NCBI GenBank assembly: GCA_965653225.1
Contig: CBFGZI010000085.1
Coordinates: 1-16,542 of the forward strand
From: JALZDI01 sp965653225
GTDB taxonomy: Bacteria; Actinomycetota; Actinomycetes; Propionibacteriales; Nocardioidaceae
Direction of reading: 5' to 3'
DNA length: 16,542 nucleotides
Below are positions 16,022 to 16,542 of this stretch, one piece after another. A program made the translations under genes and the position numbers. The first letter of the stretch is position 1; each line of letters starts with the position of its first letter. The notes under the pieces are model-generated. The model had not been told where the DNA came from. It did not search any database and was given only the letters and a program-made list of their open reading frames with translations.

Positions 16022-16542
16022 GCATGCCCGGGACCGGTCTGCTGCGCGGGCTGGCGGTGACCTGGCGGAACCTGACCCGCCGATCGGTGACCGCGCACTA
16101 CCCGGACGCGCTGCCCGAGCTGCCGCCGCGCTCTCGCGGCGTGATCGCGCTGATCGAGGAGAAGTGCACGAGCTGCATGCTGTGCGCCCGCGAGTGCCCG
16201 TCCTGGTGCATCTACATCGACTCGCACAAGGACACCATCCCCGCGACCAGCGAGGGCGGCCGGGACAAGACCCGGAACGTGCTGGACCGGTTCGCGATCG
16301 ACTTCTCGCTGTGCATGTACTGCTCGATCTGCATCGAGGTCTGCCCGTTCGACGCGCTGCACTGGAGCCCGGAGTTCGAGTACGCCGAGCTCGACATCCG
16401 CGAGCTCACCCATGAGAAGGACCGGCTGCGGGACTGGATGTGGACCGTGCCCGCGCCGTCCGCGCTCGACCAGAACGCCGAGCCGGCCAAGGAGATCGGC
16501 GTCGCCCAGAAGGCAGCAGAGAAGGCAGCAGAGAAGGCCGCC
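16018..16542 (+). CDS. nuoI: Complex I-like ferredoxin-type subunit NuoI (3' end beyond window)
   Basis: The frame stays open to the window edge with 175 residues visible. Two [4Fe-4S] clusters are encoded by CTSCMLCARECP (Cys50, 53, 56, 60) and CMYCSICIEVCP (Cys99, 102, 105, 109), each with the last cysteine completing the other cluster in the usual ferredoxin manner. In complex I these pass electrons toward the N2 cluster of NuoB. The segment RFAIDFSLCMYCSIC at 91-105 resembles, from memory, cyanobacterial NdhI. The visible C-terminus is a low-complexity QKAAEKAAEKAA tail, longer than common NuoI. GTG at 16018 is chosen because AGGGGTGG at 16003-16010 lies 7 nt upstream and the start overlaps the nuoH stop as GTGA; ATG at 16024 is possible. 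Confidence 0.9.
   Translation, partial: MSMPGTGLLRGLAVTWRNLTRRSVTAHYPDALPELPPRSRGVIALIEEKCTSCMLCARECPSWCIYIDSHKDTIPATSEGGRDKTRNVLDRFAIDFSLCMYCSICIEVCPFDALHWSPEFEYAELDIRELTHEKDRLRDWMWTVPAPSALDQNAEPAKEIGVAQKAAEKAAEKAA
16510..16542 (+). repeat. 12-bp tandem repeat coding for a Lys-Ala-Ala-Glu tail of NuoI
   Basis: AAGGCAGCAGAG occurs at 16510-16521 and again at 16522-16533, then a partial copy AAGGCCGCC runs into the window edge. It encodes KAAE repeats. The first copies use GCA for Ala, uncommon in this G+C-rich window. The total copy number is unknown because the window ends here. Confidence 0.75.

Overview
The window is very G+C-rich, tightly packed bacterial DNA with many GTG starts, 4-8 nt gene overlaps and apparently leaderless genes. 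The gene families are typical of a high-GC Gram-positive actinomycete: a subI-cysT-cysW-cysA sulfate importer, a KorA/KorB ferredoxin oxidoreductase, a cyclase/STAND/TPR regulator, an L,D-transpeptidase and an actinobacterial-style second nuo cluster. A Nocardioidaceae or Streptomyces-related host is my guess; the sequence alone does not fix the genus.

Layout. Positions 1-714 hold the 3' part of a secreted protein with two immunoglobulin-like beta domains. Converging on it is korBA (734-3738, minus strand), a CoA-dependent 2-oxoacid:ferredoxin oxidoreductase that makes reduced ferredoxin, with two stacked hairpins in the korA leader. A divergent regulatory region (3739-4047) with a cluster of GGTAA/TTACC half-sites leads into the sulfate ABC importer operon (4048-7721, plus strand). 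On the minus strand follow a flavin-dependent CzcO-type monooxygenase (7746-8951) and a probable small hypothetical protein (9042-9275). A large leaderless gene (9440-12106) encodes an N-terminal class III cyclase-like domain, a STAND ATPase and TPR repeats. It converges with a secreted L,D-transpeptidase (12113-13201, minus). After a dyad-rich intergenic region, an apparently leaderless nuo operon starts (nuoA-nuoB-nuoC-nuoH-nuoI, 13401 to the window end) and continues past the edge.

The most interesting point is the nuo operon. It passes from nuoC to nuoH and nuoI without nuoD, nuoE, nuoF or nuoG, so it lacks the NADH-oxidising module. Its NuoB and NuoI resemble the cyanobacterial NdhK/NdhI type. 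KorAB, about 10 kb away, produces reduced ferredoxin. I infer a ferredoxin-fed complex I-like machine distinct from the housekeeping NADH dehydrogenase, possibly borrowing NuoD from elsewhere. From memory, Streptomyces carries a similar reduced second nuo cluster near kor genes, so the layout is probably conserved rather than unique, but its biochemistry appears little characterised.

No tRNA, rRNA, CRISPR array, insertion sequence or phage gene was recognised. Intergenic stretches of notable length are 3739-4047, 9276-9439 and 13202-13400, and their contents are listed as features.
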